Positions 36,285-45,362 of a DNA stretch of 64,000 bases are shown here, one piece after another (positions within the stretch are counted from its first letter, which is position 1; the number at the start of each line of letters is the position of its first letter). Under the pieces are notes generated by a model, which made no database searches, was not told the DNA's origin, and worked only from the letters and a program-made list of their open reading frames with translations. The DNA comes from Desulfomonile tiedjei (GTDB lineage Bacteria; Desulfobacterota; Desulfomonilia; Desulfomonilales; Desulfomonilaceae), in NCBI GenBank assembly GCA_016218715.1, contig JACRDG010000106.1:1-64000 (forward strand). Direction: 5' to 3'. A program made the translations under genes and the position numbers.

Positions 36285-36872
36285 ATGCAGCGCTCACCAT
36301 CAGATCGTTCCAGCGAAGGCCGGATCCTCTCGGCCGACGGCGATCTGGAGAAATATTGTTCCTTGGCCGTCGAAGCCGGGGCGACCCATGCCAGACAGAT
36401 TCATCCGAGCAGCGTCGTCACCGCGCCGTGGGTCCGGTTGAAATGCCAGTTTGGGTGTCCCGGTTACGGCAGAGGCCATTGTTGTCCGCCCCATACCCCG
36501 ACAGCCGATCAGACCAGGGCAATTCTCGATTGCTATCACAGGGCGATTCTGTTCCACGTCGAACTTCCAGGCGTGGCGGGCAAAGAAAAGGATTATCAGA
36601 AGTACTTGGACACGCTTGTCGACCTGGAAGGCGAGCTGTTCAAGGATCAATACTACAGGGCTTTTCTATTCGTGGCCGGACCGTGCAGACAGTGCAAGAA
36701 ATGCGGGGCTGTCGAGGGGAAGCCTTGCGCCTCTCCGTGGAAAGCCAGACCTTCCATGGAAGGCTGCGGGATTGATGTCTATCAGACTGCCCGAAACAAT
36801 GGTTTTTCCATCCAGACCCTTCGCGAACGGACCGACACGGGAAACAGGTACTGTTTGATGGTGGTTGATTAG
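36285..36872 (+). CDS. DUF2284 cysteine-rich metal-binding protein
   Basis: The 195-residue product has the cysteine pattern of DUF2284. CQFGCPGYGRGHCCPPHTP lies near residue 50, then GPCRQCKKC with nearby Cys and KARPSMEGCGIDVYQTA. Such proteins are predicted to bind a metal or iron-sulfur cluster and are common in anaerobes, without an assigned function. ATG 36285 follows AAGGAAAGGAAG. It is followed 75 bases later by a membrane protein gene on the same strand. Confidence 0.85.
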   Translation: MQRSPSDRSSEGRILSADGDLEKYCSLAVEAGATHARQIHPSSVVTAPWVRLKCQFGCPGYGRGHCCPPHTPTADQTRAILDCYHRAILFHVELPGVAGKEKDYQKYLDTLVDLEGELFKDQYYRAFLFVAGPCRQCKKCGAVEGKPCASPWKARPSMEGCGIDVYQTARNNGFSIQTLRERTDTGNRYCLMVVD

Positions 36873-36947
36873 GGTTGCCGGAAAGCAGGGGCGGTTTCTG
36901 ATGGTCCCGCATTCAGGGAGGGCTCGGGTCGTTTGCGGAAGGAAACC

Positions 36948-37517
36948 ATGGACACACTCAAACTGTTGTTGGCTTTTGCGCCTTGGATAGCCTTCTGGAT
37001 CATCTCCGCCGGTCATTCGATGGTGTGTCTCCAGATCGGAATCTGCGTGGCGGCAGCGCTGGTGATCGTCATGGGGATCACGAAGCTTCACCGGGGACTC
37101 CTCATGTGGGCAGGCGTCGTCTTCTTTGCTTTTGCTCTGGTGACCGTGGTCTTGCTCAAGAACCTGTGGATCATCCAACACCTCGGCATTCTGGCGAGCG
37201 GCACGCTGTTCATGGCTACCCTGCTTTCCATTGCGATCGGGCAGCCTTTCACGGAAAGCTATGCCCGTGACCACGTGCCGAAGGAGTTGTGGGATTCCCC
37301 ACCGTTCATTCGGAGCTGCTACACCGTGACGGGTGTCTGGGGACTGATCTTCCTGGCCAACACTCTTGTCAATGTGGCCAAGCCGTATCACCCGGACCTC
37401 GGAGAGTGGTTCTTTCGCGGGGTGGAGTTCTGTATTCTGGTCTCGGGTGTTGTGTTTACCACGGTCTATTCCAATCTCATGAGGAAGAAACGGGCATCCG
37501 CAGCGCGGAGCGTGTAG
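36948..37517 (+). CDS. integral membrane protein of unknown function
   Basis: The 189-residue product has five hydrophobic helices (LLLAFAPWIAFWIISAG; VCLQIGICVAAALVIVMGI; LLMWAGVVFFAFALVTVVLL; LASGTLFMATLLSIAIG; and the C-terminal FCILVSGVVFTTVYS), plus the soluble insert QPFTESYARDHVPKELWDSP. The pattern resembles uncharacterised membrane proteins near redox genes, but I cannot name a family. ATG 36948 follows AAGGAAACC. It may be co-transcribed with the DUF2284 gene. Confidence 0.7.
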   Translation: MDTLKLLLAFAPWIAFWIISAGHSMVCLQIGICVAAALVIVMGITKLHRGLLMWAGVVFFAFALVTVVLLKNLWIIQHLGILASGTLFMATLLSIAIGQPFTESYARDHVPKELWDSPPFIRSCYTVTGVWGLIFLANTLVNVAKPYHPDLGEWFFRGVEFCILVSGVVFTTVYSNLMRKKRASAARSV

Positions 37518-37550
37518 GATGTGGTCAACGAAGTGAACCGCATCACTCAC
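37513..37550 (+). repeat. palindromic element, family 2, degenerate copy
   Basis: GTAGGATGTGGTCAACGAAG and then TGAACCGCATCACTCAC follow the consensus GTAGGRTGCGGT...AACCGCAYC of family 2. It overlaps the stop of the membrane protein gene. Confidence 0.5.
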
Positions 37551-37583
37551 CTCGTTGAAGATCCTGAGAACATAAAGGCCGGA

Positions 37584-37630
37584 GAATGACGCGAGCGGTG
37601 CGGTTCCCAACGGTCGCCGCACCCTACGCT
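37584..37630 (+). repeat. palindromic element, family 2, copy B
   Basis: Closest relative of 36206-36252; the reverse strand reads GCGTAGGGTGCGGCGACCGT and continues GGGAACCGCACCGCTCG. The dyad GTGCGG...CCGCAC is the conserved feature. Confidence 0.75.
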
Positions 37631-37721
37631 GGCTGTTGCTGCCACCGTAGGTTTGTTCGCACTGCCCTTCGCAGGTTACCGAGTTGGCCGAACAGGAGAT
37701 TGAATATGAAGCGGCAATTCG

Positions 37722-38450
37722 TTAACCAGCAAATTTTTCGTTTGCTATGACATCGCTGAAAGTGACGTGCACGGCGGGTGGATCATCCTTGTAGTGAGTG
37801 AACAAATGAAACGATTGTTGTACTCTATATTCGCAATCAAACACGTCTTTGCAGCTAATTTCAAGTACACCTTCTACACGCGTAATCTTCTTGTCGGTAT
37901 CTTTCGTAATAAAGGTTGGTAAACAATTAATGGCGGCCTTGCCACCTGCCCGTATATTTGACGGTATGGCTGGCCACGAATTTAAACGTCGGTCATAGAG
38001 TGGCTCTGCTCTCTTCTTGTGGCCTATGTCGAAATGCTCTGAACCGATCCAGACTTCATGAGGAACCCATGTGACATCCGTGCCCAGCGCAGAGCCGCCA
38101 CCGTGATTCAGCAACTGCCCGTAACCAAAGCTCGTATCTCTCGACTTGTGACCAGGAGGATCGCATAGCACTATGGATTCCGCATCCTCAGGAAGATTTG
38201 CGAAGACTTCCTTCAGGCATTCCGGGTCATAACCAATTACATGATGGCCGATCTCTTCAAATCTTATCGGCAACCTCCAGCCACCTGTCTCAAAGGCCAA
38301 ATGAGGTCTTGCTCTGAGCCTTCGATCGAACTGAACCTCTCTGAGGGCCTTTGTGGATAGCCAGACGGAGACAACTATTCCCACAAAGGTGATAAGGGCT
38401 GTAGCGATCCGAGCAAGATTGGCCCACTGCTCTAGGCTTAACGTAGGCAT
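37722..38450 (-). CDS. membrane-anchored hypothetical protein
   Basis: The 242-residue product has one N-terminal helix (LARIATALITFVGIVVSVWL) followed by a soluble domain (ARPHLAFETGGWRLPIRF ... VHVTFSDVIANEKFAG) rich in beta strands. No family was recognised. ATG 38450 has an excellent site, AGGAGGAGG. Base composition is clearly more AT-rich than the neighbours, a sign of recent acquisition. It stands alone, with no partner gene in an operon. Confidence 0.6.
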   Translation of the reverse strand: MPTLSLEQWANLARIATALITFVGIVVSVWLSTKALREVQFDRRLRARPHLAFETGGWRLPIRFEEIGHHVIGYDPECLKEVFANLPEDAESIVLCDPPGHKSRDTSFGYGQLLNHGGGSALGTDVTWVPHEVWIGSEHFDIGHKKRAEPLYDRRLNSWPAIPSNIRAGGKAAINCLPTFITKDTDKKITRVEGVLEISCKDVFDCEYRVQQSFHLFTHYKDDPPAVHVTFSDVIANEKFAG

Positions 38451-38859
38451 ACGGTCCTCCTCCTGGTGACCTATATCAGCCGCAGTCATGCAATCGAAGC
38501 GCAGCCTTAAGGTCGTGGAGAGGCCCTGGTCATGTGCCAGCCGCTCCAATTCTATCGTGCTGCCGGATGGGCTTGCCCCAATGTGCCGGCAACTAAGCTA
38601 TCACTATCCTGTTGGAAAGAAAGAGGGATCTACACCGTGTGTACCGTAGCTCACCTGACCCGGATTCGTCAACCGTTTTCCGCATCCGCGTGCCGCACCG
38701 CACAACACCTCGTTGACGAGCTATTGCCTCGGATAACTGAATGCGTGCGGGCAAACTATCGCTCTCGCTATTCATAGGATTTAGAGCCCGTTGGATCGCA
38801 TGTCAAACACGGCGTGGGAAGGCCCCGAATTTGTCCGCCCTATGTCAGCCGTTCTTGTA
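38451..38859. other. intergenic region
   Basis: This 409-base region between the hypothetical gene and livF contains nothing I can support as a gene or regulatory site. It is also downstream of livF, but no terminator hairpin with a T run was seen. Confidence 0.4.
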
Positions 38860-39663
38860 CTACGTCAGCCACCGTTTCCGGCGTTTGTAGTGTTTGACGT
38901 CGCGGTAGCTCTTCTTCGCGCCCATCTCGGTGAGGCCGAGATAGAATTCTTTTATGTCCGCGTTTTCTCTGAGTTTGTCGACATCGTCGTCGAGCACGAT
39001 CCGCCCGTTTTCCATCACGTACCCGTGATCCGCGATGCTGAGCGCCATGCGCGCGTTCTGTTCGACGAGGAGGATCGTGACCTTCTGCTCTCTGTTGATC
39101 TTCTTGATGATATCGAAGATCTCGCCGACGAGCATGGGGCTGAGTCCCATGGACGGTTCGTCCAGCAGCATCAATTTCGGCCGAGCCATGAGCCCGCGGC
39201 CGATGACGAGCATCTGCTGCTCGCCGCCGCTGATGTACCCGGCAAGGAAGTTCCGCCGCTGGGTCAGCCGCGGAAAGTAGTGGTACACGCTTTCCAGGTC
39301 GGACTTGATCTGTTTCCTGCTCCTGATCGTGTGGGCTCCCACGATGAGGTTCTCTTCGACGGTCAGGTCCTCGAATGCCTGACGCCCTTCCATCACCTGG
39401 AAGATCCCCCTCCGCACGATCTTCTCCGGGTCGATCCGGTCGATGCGCTCACCCATGAAGGAGATGGACCCGTCGGTGACCTCGCCATTCTCCGTCTTGA
39501 GCAGCCCTGAAATCGCCTTGAGCGTCGTGCTCTTGCCCGCGCCGTTGTTCCCCAGGATCGTGACGATCTGTCCGTCGTCCACCTTGAGGGACATCCCTTT
39601 CAGCACCAGGATCACCTGATGGTAGATCACTTCGATGTTATTGACTTCGAGCATGGTGCCCAT
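38860..39663 (-). CDS. livF: branched-chain-type ABC transporter ATPase LivF
   Basis: The 267-residue product has Walker A GNNGAGKST, signature SGGEQQMLVIGR, Walker B LMLLDEPSMGL and the switch His region (VEQNARMALSIADH). These are LivF-specific features. The tail SYRDVKHYKRRKRW extends beyond ordinary LivF and is, from memory, common in versions located beside acyl-CoA ligases. It energises the importer with LivG. The gene is last in the run; livG ends seven bases upstream. Confidence 0.93.
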   Translation of the reverse strand: MGTMLEVNNIEVIYHQVILVLKGMSLKVDDGQIVTILGNNGAGKSTTLKAISGLLKTENGEVTDGSISFMGERIDRIDPEKIVRRGIFQVMEGRQAFEDLTVEENLIVGAHTIRSRKQIKSDLESVYHYFPRLTQRRNFLAGYISGGEQQMLVIGRGLMARPKLMLLDEPSMGLSPMLVGEIFDIIKKINREQKVTILLVEQNARMALSIADHGYVMENGRIVLDDDVDKLRENADIKEFYLGLTEMGAKKSYRDVKHYKRRKRWLT

Positions 39664-39669
39664 AAGTAT

Positions 39670-40497
39670 CTATGCTCCCAACCGAGAATACGTGAGGTCC
39701 TGCTCGCCGAGGTAGGCCTTGATCACCAGCTCGTTGTGGCGGATCTGTTCAGGCGGCCCTTCCGCGATCTTGACTCCGAAGTCGAGCACGCAGACCCGAT
39801 CCGAGATGTCCATGACAACCCCCATGTCGTGCTCGATCAGGATGATGGTCACGCCCCATTCGTCGTGCACGTCGAGGATGAATCGGGTGATATCCTCGGT
39901 CTCTTCGAGGTTCATGCCGGTGACCGGCTCGTCCAGGAGGAGGAGCTTCGGCTTCATCGCGAGCGCGCGGGCAAGCTCCACGCGTTTCTGCAAGCCGTAC
40001 GGCAGGGTCCCGACCTTTTTCTTGCGAATATGCTCGATCTCCAGCAGGTCGATGATCTTCTCTTCGATTTCTTTGCGTAATCCCAGTTCGGTCTGCCTCG
40101 CCTTGCCGAAGTAGAAACCCGCGGAGAGGAGCCCGGTGTCCAGGTGCACGTGGCGGCCGAGCTTGATGTTGTCCAGGACAGTCATTCCGCGGAACAGCTC
40201 GACGTTCTGAAACGTCCGGGCGATCCCCAGCTTTGGGATGTCGAACGGCTTCAGGCGGGACATTTCTTGCCCCTGGAAATAGATCTGCCCCTTGGCCGGA
40301 TGATAGAACCGGTTGATGCAGTTCAGGAGGCACGTCTTCCCGGCTCCGTTCGGGCCGATGATCGCGAAGATTTCCCCCTCGCGGACACCTGTTGAGACTT
40401 CGGTGAGAACATTTACCCCGCCGAACCTGAGGAAAAGATTGCGTACCTCAAGCAGGAATTCCGAGTTGGATGGCTGCTCTGCGACCGGGTTTGTCAT
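39670..40497 (-). CDS. livG: branched-chain-type ABC transporter ATPase LivG
   Basis: The 275-residue product has Walker A GPNGAGKTC, LivG-specific ARTFQNVELFRGMTVLDNI, signature LPYGLQKRVELARA, Walker B LLLLDEPVTGMN and EHDMGVVMDISDRV. ATG 40497 lies 14 bases after the ligase stop, with GAGG upstream. A much longer open frame through 41577 exists in the same phase but overlaps the ligase in another frame, so I discard it. It is the second ATPase of the importer. Confidence 0.94.
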   Translation of the reverse strand: MTNPVAEQPSNSEFLLEVRNLFLRFGGVNVLTEVSTGVREGEIFAIIGPNGAGKTCLLNCINRFYHPAKGQIYFQGQEMSRLKPFDIPKLGIARTFQNVELFRGMTVLDNIKLGRHVHLDTGLLSAGFYFGKARQTELGLRKEIEEKIIDLLEIEHIRKKKVGTLPYGLQKRVELARALAMKPKLLLLDEPVTGMNLEETEDITRFILDVHDEWGVTIILIEHDMGVVMDISDRVCVLDFGVKIAEGPPEQIRHNELVIKAYLGEQDLTYSRLGA

Positions 40498-40511
40498 CGT
40501 GGGAAGTACCT

Positions 40512-42407
40512 CTATTCCTCGGGGACCGTCTTGATCTGGACTTGTGTCTGCATGCGAAAACCGGTCCCGTCCCGGTATTTGATGTCGGTCAGCACGTCCA
40601 GCTTTTCCTGGGGGCCGTACAAACCTTCCACGAGCTGGGCGTACCGCTCTTCCACGAACGAGCGCCTCACCTTGCGCGTGCGGGTCATCTCGTCGTCGTC
40701 GGCATCCAGCTCTTTGTGGAGCATGACGAATTTCTTCACTCGCGCGGACTTGGGGAGCGATCGGTTCGCCACGGCGATTTCCCGGGCGATGAGGTCGTAC
40801 ACCTCGTCCTTCTGCGAGAGGTCCGTGTACGTGGTGTAGGTCATCTTGCGCGTTTCCGCCCACTTGCCCACATTGGCCATGTCCATGTTGATCATGGCCG
40901 CGACGTACGGCCGACTCTTCCCGACCACCACCGCTTCGGAGACGAACATGCTGAATTTCAGCTTGTTCTCGATGAGCTGCGGCGAGAATTTCGTGCCGTC
41001 GGACAGCTCCATGACGTCCTTCATGCGGTCGATCATGATCAGGTGGCCGTCCTCGTCGATGAGCCCCTGGTCGCCCGTGCGGAGCCAACCGTCCACGAAA
41101 ACTTTCTTCGTGGCTTCTTCGTTCTTGTAGTACCCGGCAAAGACCACCGGGCCGCGGGTGAGGATCTCGCCGGTGTCCGAGATCTTGATCTCCGTCTCCG
41201 GGATGGGCCTTCCCACCGTGCTGAGCTTGATGTCGCCGTTGCGGTGTCCGACGCAGATACCGGCCGTCTCGGTCTGGCCGTAGACCTGCTTGATGTTCAC
41301 CCCCAGCGCCTGGAAGAGGTTGAAGATTTCCGGTCCCAGCGCAGCTCCGCCTGTGTAGACATTCCGCAGGTTCCCCATCCCGAAGTAGTTCCGCAGCGAG
41401 CGGAAGAGCGCAAAATAACAGAGCCATTCCAGGAGGTTCAGCGCGGCGCCGCGTTTGTTCGCGAGCCGGTATGCCGCGATCCTGTACCCGAGCGGCATGA
41501 ACATCTTGTAAACGAGCCGCTTGATCCACACCGCGTCCTGAATCTTCACCTGGATGTCCGAGCAGATCTTCTCCCAATACCGCGGAGGTGCGAACAGGAT
41601 TTCCGGACCGATCTCGCGGATGTTCTCGGGAACGGTTTCAACCTTCTCGGGGAAGTTCACGGTGAAGGCCTTGAACAGGTTCCAGGAGACCGCGGTCATC
41701 TGCTCGCCGACCCACGGAAGCGGTAAGAACGAAACATGATTGTACTCGGGAAATGCGGGATCGACCTTGTCCTGGTTTTCCGCCATTTTCAACATGTTGC
41801 GGTGCGTGAGCATCGCTCCCTTGGGGAGGCCCGTGGTCCCCGAGGTGTAAGCCAGGATGGCGACGGTCTCTTCGGTCAGTGAATCGAGATACTGCTGAAA
41901 GAGCCCCGGTTCCTTCGCCGCGAGTTCGCGACCCATCTCCTGGACCTTCTGGAGCGGAATGAAGATGGGATCGTCGTAGTAACGCATCCCCTTGAGGTCG
42001 TCGACGATGACGCGCTGCACCTTGGGGCAGTCGTCTTTGATCTCGAGGAATTTGTCGGCCTGTTCCTGATCCTCCACCATGAGGAACCCTGCATCCGAGT
42101 GATCGATGATGTACTTCACCTGGTCGATCACGCTGTCGGGGAATATGCCGACCGAAGCTCCGCCGATGGACTGGATGGCCAGCTCGCAGTAAAGCCACTC
42201 CGGGCGGTTGTCGCCAAGGATAGCCAGCTTGTCGCCGGGTTTGCAGCCAAGAACCGTCAGTCCCAGCGCGAGGTCGCGCACTTGCTCGAGATACTGCTGC
42301 CAGTTCACGGACTGCCAGATCCCGAACTCCTTCTCTCTGAGCGCGACTTTGCCGGAACCGAATTTTCGAGCGTTTTCCACCAGCAGGTGGGGCAAGGTGG
42401 TGGCCAT
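40512..42407 (-). CDS. AMP-forming acyl-CoA ligase
   Basis: The 631-residue product is an adenylate-forming ligase of the long-chain acyl-CoA synthetase group. It has the P-loop-like motif YTSGTTGLPKG at about 187-197, VYGQTETAGICVGHRNGD and the catalytic-loop region GWLRTGDQGLIDEDGHL. The substrate-lysine end is divergent. It forms acyl-CoA from a carboxylic acid, ATP and CoA. Its place inside a Liv-type importer run suggests it traps the imported acid, perhaps an aromatic, cyclic or branched one. ATG 42407 follows GGAGCG; in-frame ATG codons further upstream give a basic low-quality extension. Confidence 0.9.
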   Translation of the reverse strand: MATTLPHLLVENARKFGSGKVALREKEFGIWQSVNWQQYLEQVRDLALGLTVLGCKPGDKLAILGDNRPEWLYCELAIQSIGGASVGIFPDSVIDQVKYIIDHSDAGFLMVEDQEQADKFLEIKDDCPKVQRVIVDDLKGMRYYDDPIFIPLQKVQEMGRELAAKEPGLFQQYLDSLTEETVAILAYTSGTTGLPKGAMLTHRNMLKMAENQDKVDPAFPEYNHVSFLPLPWVGEQMTAVSWNLFKAFTVNFPEKVETVPENIREIGPEILFAPPRYWEKICSDIQVKIQDAVWIKRLVYKMFMPLGYRIAAYRLANKRGAALNLLEWLCYFALFRSLRNYFGMGNLRNVYTGGAALGPEIFNLFQALGVNIKQVYGQTETAGICVGHRNGDIKLSTVGRPIPETEIKISDTGEILTRGPVVFAGYYKNEEATKKVFVDGWLRTGDQGLIDEDGHLIMIDRMKDVMELSDGTKFSPQLIENKLKFSMFVSEAVVVGKSRPYVAAMINMDMANVGKWAETRKMTYTTYTDLSQKDEVYDLIAREIAVANRSLPKSARVKKFVMLHKELDADDDEMTRTRKVRRSFVEERYAQLVEGLYGPQEKLDVLTDIKYRDGTGFRMQTQVQIKTVPEE

Positions 42408-42530
42408 TCCGTTGAGCGCTCCACATTTCGAGTGATCAGACGCGCCGCGGCGTGGCGGTCGTCTGCGAAGACCAGGCATCATCATAGGGTCCCGGGACCC
42501 CGCTCGCAGCAGGGTCCCGGAGTTCAAAAA

Positions 42531-43709
42531 TTACTCGAGCGACATCCAGTCGGAAGCAGGCTCGAATATCTTCTTCTGGACATTGGCCTTCCAGATCCTC
42601 GCTACCGGGAATTTGTTGCTTTTCCACGTGAGAGGAGCTGTCAGACCGCCAGTCCCAAAATCCTTGATCGATTGCAGAGCTTTCACCAGGCCGTCACCGG
42701 TCAGTTCACCGGCCTTGTCGGCTCTCTTGAGGCACTCGACAAAAAGCAGTCCGGTCACAAAACCCTGCATGTAGCTGTTCGGCCTACTCTTAACATCCGG
42801 GTAATTCTTAGCGGTGTAATCCCTGATCTTCTTGATCATGGGGATGTCCTGCATCTCCCAGTCGTTGTAGGGGTTCACTCCCATGTACCCTTCAGCGAGG
42901 GGCCCGAGCTTGTCCAGCAGCATCGTGGTGGTCCCCCAGAAGGTGCCCATGAACGTGCACTTGAGACCGAAATCCCGGCACTGCTTGATGACCGTCGCGA
43001 CAGGATCCATGACGAATCCCTGGAAGATAACGAAATCAGGCTGTTTCCGCTTCAGGTCCAGTACCTGAGACGTGACGTCCACCGCGCCGACCGCCGCGAC
43101 TTCTTCAGCCACGAGATCGAGGTTGAGCTTCTTGCACATTTCGCGTCCGAAAGGAACCGGGTCCTTTCCGAACTCCGTATCGCTGTAGAAGAACGCCACC
43201 TTGGCACCGGGCTTCTCTTTAGCGATGTACTTGAGCAGAATACCGAACATATCCGAGTATGTGGGACCCGGCACGAACATGTACGGGTTCTCCTTGGGGT
43301 CCGCCAGCTCGCTGGAGAAGGAAGTCGAGGAGTACAGCACCTTGTACCGGCTCTTGATCTCCGGCGACACGGCTTTTCCGAGCCCGGTGCTCTCACCGTA
43401 CATGATCAACGGGTTGTCGCGAGACATGATCCTCTTGAACGCGGCAATGGCCACGGGATCATTGTACTGGCCGTCCTCCATGATGTACTCGATCTTCTTG
43501 CCGTTGATGCCTCCTTCGTCGTTGGCTATCATCAATGCGTCCTTGAGCCCCGCGTTGATGTTCACCCCGGCAAAGGCGAAGCGCCCCGTTATGGGCTGTA
43601 CCGCGCCTATCTTGATCACGTCGGCCGCCTGAGCGGAGCTTTCCATGAGACCCGCGATCAGTGCCAGTGACAGGAACAGAATGACCGATACGAGAGTGCC
43701 GCGTTTCAT
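42531..43709 (-). CDS. branched-chain-type ABC transporter substrate-binding protein
   Basis: The 392-residue product has a signal peptide (LVSVILFLSLALIAGLMESSAQA) and a two-lobe periplasmic binding fold of the Leu/Ile/Val type (IKIGAVQPITGRFAFAGVNI). Family members near acyl-CoA ligases often bind aromatic acids or other organic acids rather than amino acids, and the bound ligand here is unknown. ATG 43709 follows AAGGAGGAG. It lies between livM and the ligase, with a 123-base gap to the latter. Confidence 0.92.
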   Translation of the reverse strand: MKRGTLVSVILFLSLALIAGLMESSAQAADVIKIGAVQPITGRFAFAGVNINAGLKDALMIANDEGGINGKKIEYIMEDGQYNDPVAIAAFKRIMSRDNPLIMYGESTGLGKAVSPEIKSRYKVLYSSTSFSSELADPKENPYMFVPGPTYSDMFGILLKYIAKEKPGAKVAFFYSDTEFGKDPVPFGREMCKKLNLDLVAEEVAAVGAVDVTSQVLDLKRKQPDFVIFQGFVMDPVATVIKQCRDFGLKCTFMGTFWGTTTMLLDKLGPLAEGYMGVNPYNDWEMQDIPMIKKIRDYTAKNYPDVKSRPNSYMQGFVTGLLFVECLKRADKAGELTGDGLVKALQSIKDFGTGGLTAPLTWKSNKFPVARIWKANVQKKIFEPASDWMSLE

Positions 43710-44077
43710 AAGTTTCTCCTCCTTGTTGGGAAGCAGGACGCTGTGCCGAGGTAGCCCGTGCCGGCCCTGCTTTCGCTGACTGGTTGCACGTAATCGATGC
43801 CTAAGGGACAGGTCCGACCGATCGCTCGAAGGAAGTGACGTCGTCCGGCCCTTCAACTCTCTCGGGTACTCCAGGTCAACAGGAGCCCGCCGCGTAACCT
43901 CACGGATTGGTGCCATGGAGGCATGTCAGCGCACAAGTATAGAGTCCCGCGTTGCTCGGCAGGCTCCTGTGAGGCTGACATACTAAACTCTTCAGGTGTC
44001 GGTTTCGAAGAATTCCTGTCGCAATCGACACCATCGTGCTTCGATCCATAGAAAGCATTGCGTTACGCAACGGCCCC
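43710..44077. other. intergenic region within the transporter run
   Basis: This 368-base gap lies between livM and the binding-protein gene on the minus strand. It contains TTGCG-tta-CGCAA at 44058-44070, just after the livM stop. A gap of this size could hold a separate promoter, since binding proteins are usually made in excess, but no strong boxes were seen. Confidence 0.4.
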
Positions 44078-45121
44078 TTAGTACGAAAAAGGCCATAGGC
44101 TGAAAAAGTTCTTGGTACGTTGCCATAGTTCGGCCAACCCGTGCGGCTCGAAGATGAGAAACAAGACGATCAAGGCCCCAAAGATCACCTCCTTCATCGG
44201 CATGAACAACTGCTCGAGGCCGGGAAAAAGACTCTTGGACGCGCTGCTGAGCACGTTGAGCGTCTCGGGCACCAGTATCATGAATATCGCCCCGAAAATG
44301 GAACCGAGAATGCTTCCGAGCCCGCCGACGATGACCATCGCCAGATACTCGATGGAGAGCAGGAAGGGGAAATGCTCGGGAGTGACCACCTTCATAAAGC
44401 CTACCCAGAGCCCTCCGGCTATCCCCGCGTAGAATGAGCTGAGCGCGAATGCGACCAGCTTGTACCGGAACAGATTGATCCCCATCATTTCCGCGGCGAG
44501 GTCTCTGTCTCGGATCGCGACGAACGCCCTCCCCCACTTCGTCCGCAGGACATTGCGGGCAAAGCCGACGGCAATCACCGCCAGCACGAGGGTCACGTAG
44601 TAGTAGCTCTTTTCCGTATCGAATGCGAAACCGCCCAGAGTTGGGGGTGGCACGTTTATGCCCCGGATGCCGTGGGTCATGGACTCCCAGTGGACGAAGA
44701 CCCAATTGAGGATGAACTGCGCTGCCAACGTGGCGATACAGAGGTAGAGCCCCTTGACCCTCAACGACGGTATCCCGACCAGGATCCCCACCAGAGCGGC
44801 TACCAAAGCGGCAATGGGCAACGCGAACCAGAACGGAATCCCGACTCGAGTCGTCAAGATCGCGGTTGCATACCCACCTATCCCCATGAACGCGGCATGC
44901 CCGAGAGATATCTGGCCGGTGCAGCCGGTCAGCAAATTGAGGCCGACCGCACCGATCACTGCGAAGCCGATGAGGTTGGCGATGTACAACACGTATTCGT
45001 TGGCGACGAGAGGGAGGCAGATCAGGAAGAGAAGGAGCACCGCCAGCCAGAACTTTACAAATAGTGTCTGAAAGATCTTCTCGTCATCGAGGTAAGCCTC
45101 TTTGAAGTCTCCGCAGCGCAT
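44078..45121 (-). CDS. livM: branched-chain-type ABC transporter permease LivM
   Basis: The 347-residue product has about nine or ten membrane helices. It has the LivM signatures GLNLLTGCTGQISLGHAAFMG and VVIVGGLGSILGSIFGAI-like segment (AMVIVGGLGSILGSIFGAI). It forms the membrane channel with LivH. ATG 45121 follows GGGAG. The protein ends with a cytoplasmic tail (WQRTKNFFSLWPFSY). Confidence 0.94.
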   Translation of the reverse strand: MRCGDFKEAYLDDEKIFQTLFVKFWLAVLLLFLICLPLVANEYVLYIANLIGFAVIGAVGLNLLTGCTGQISLGHAAFMGIGGYATAILTTRVGIPFWFALPIAALVAALVGILVGIPSLRVKGLYLCIATLAAQFILNWVFVHWESMTHGIRGINVPPPTLGGFAFDTEKSYYYVTLVLAVIAVGFARNVLRTKWGRAFVAIRDRDLAAEMMGINLFRYKLVAFALSSFYAGIAGGLWVGFMKVVTPEHFPFLLSIEYLAMVIVGGLGSILGSIFGAIFMILVPETLNVLSSASKSLFPGLEQLFMPMKEVIFGALIVLFLIFEPHGLAELWQRTKNFFSLWPFSY

Positions 45122-45362
45122 GATACTCCCTTCGCCCTGCAGCCTGCTCAGCGTTCCGTATCAGCCCATCGTGATTTCAACCAGTTGCCTTTCGCTGCGA
45201 ACGGATACAGCTATCCTTGAGACGTCGTGCGCGGGGCCGATGGGAAACCCCTGACTCTATCCGTCTCTTCTTTCTCAGCTTCTCGAGAGCGATTCAGCGA
45301 TGGAGCGGTGATCGATCCGCGACGGTTGGCGGACAGAGTGCCAGCCAGCCGTAGGCCTACCG

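Noticed and set aside
39670-41577. 635-residue frame extending livG upstream
   Set aside because: The upstream part is low-complexity Arg/Gly-rich sequence overlapping the ligase in another frame. LivG proper starts at 40497.
44058-44091. Hairpins near the livM stop as a terminator
   Set aside because: The T run belongs to the codons of the LivM tail (PFSY) and precedes, rather than follows, the TTGCG-tta-CGCAA stem.
44141-45121. Plus-strand frames antisense to livM
   Set aside because: They lack ribosome sites and motifs; the permease on the minus strand is unambiguous.
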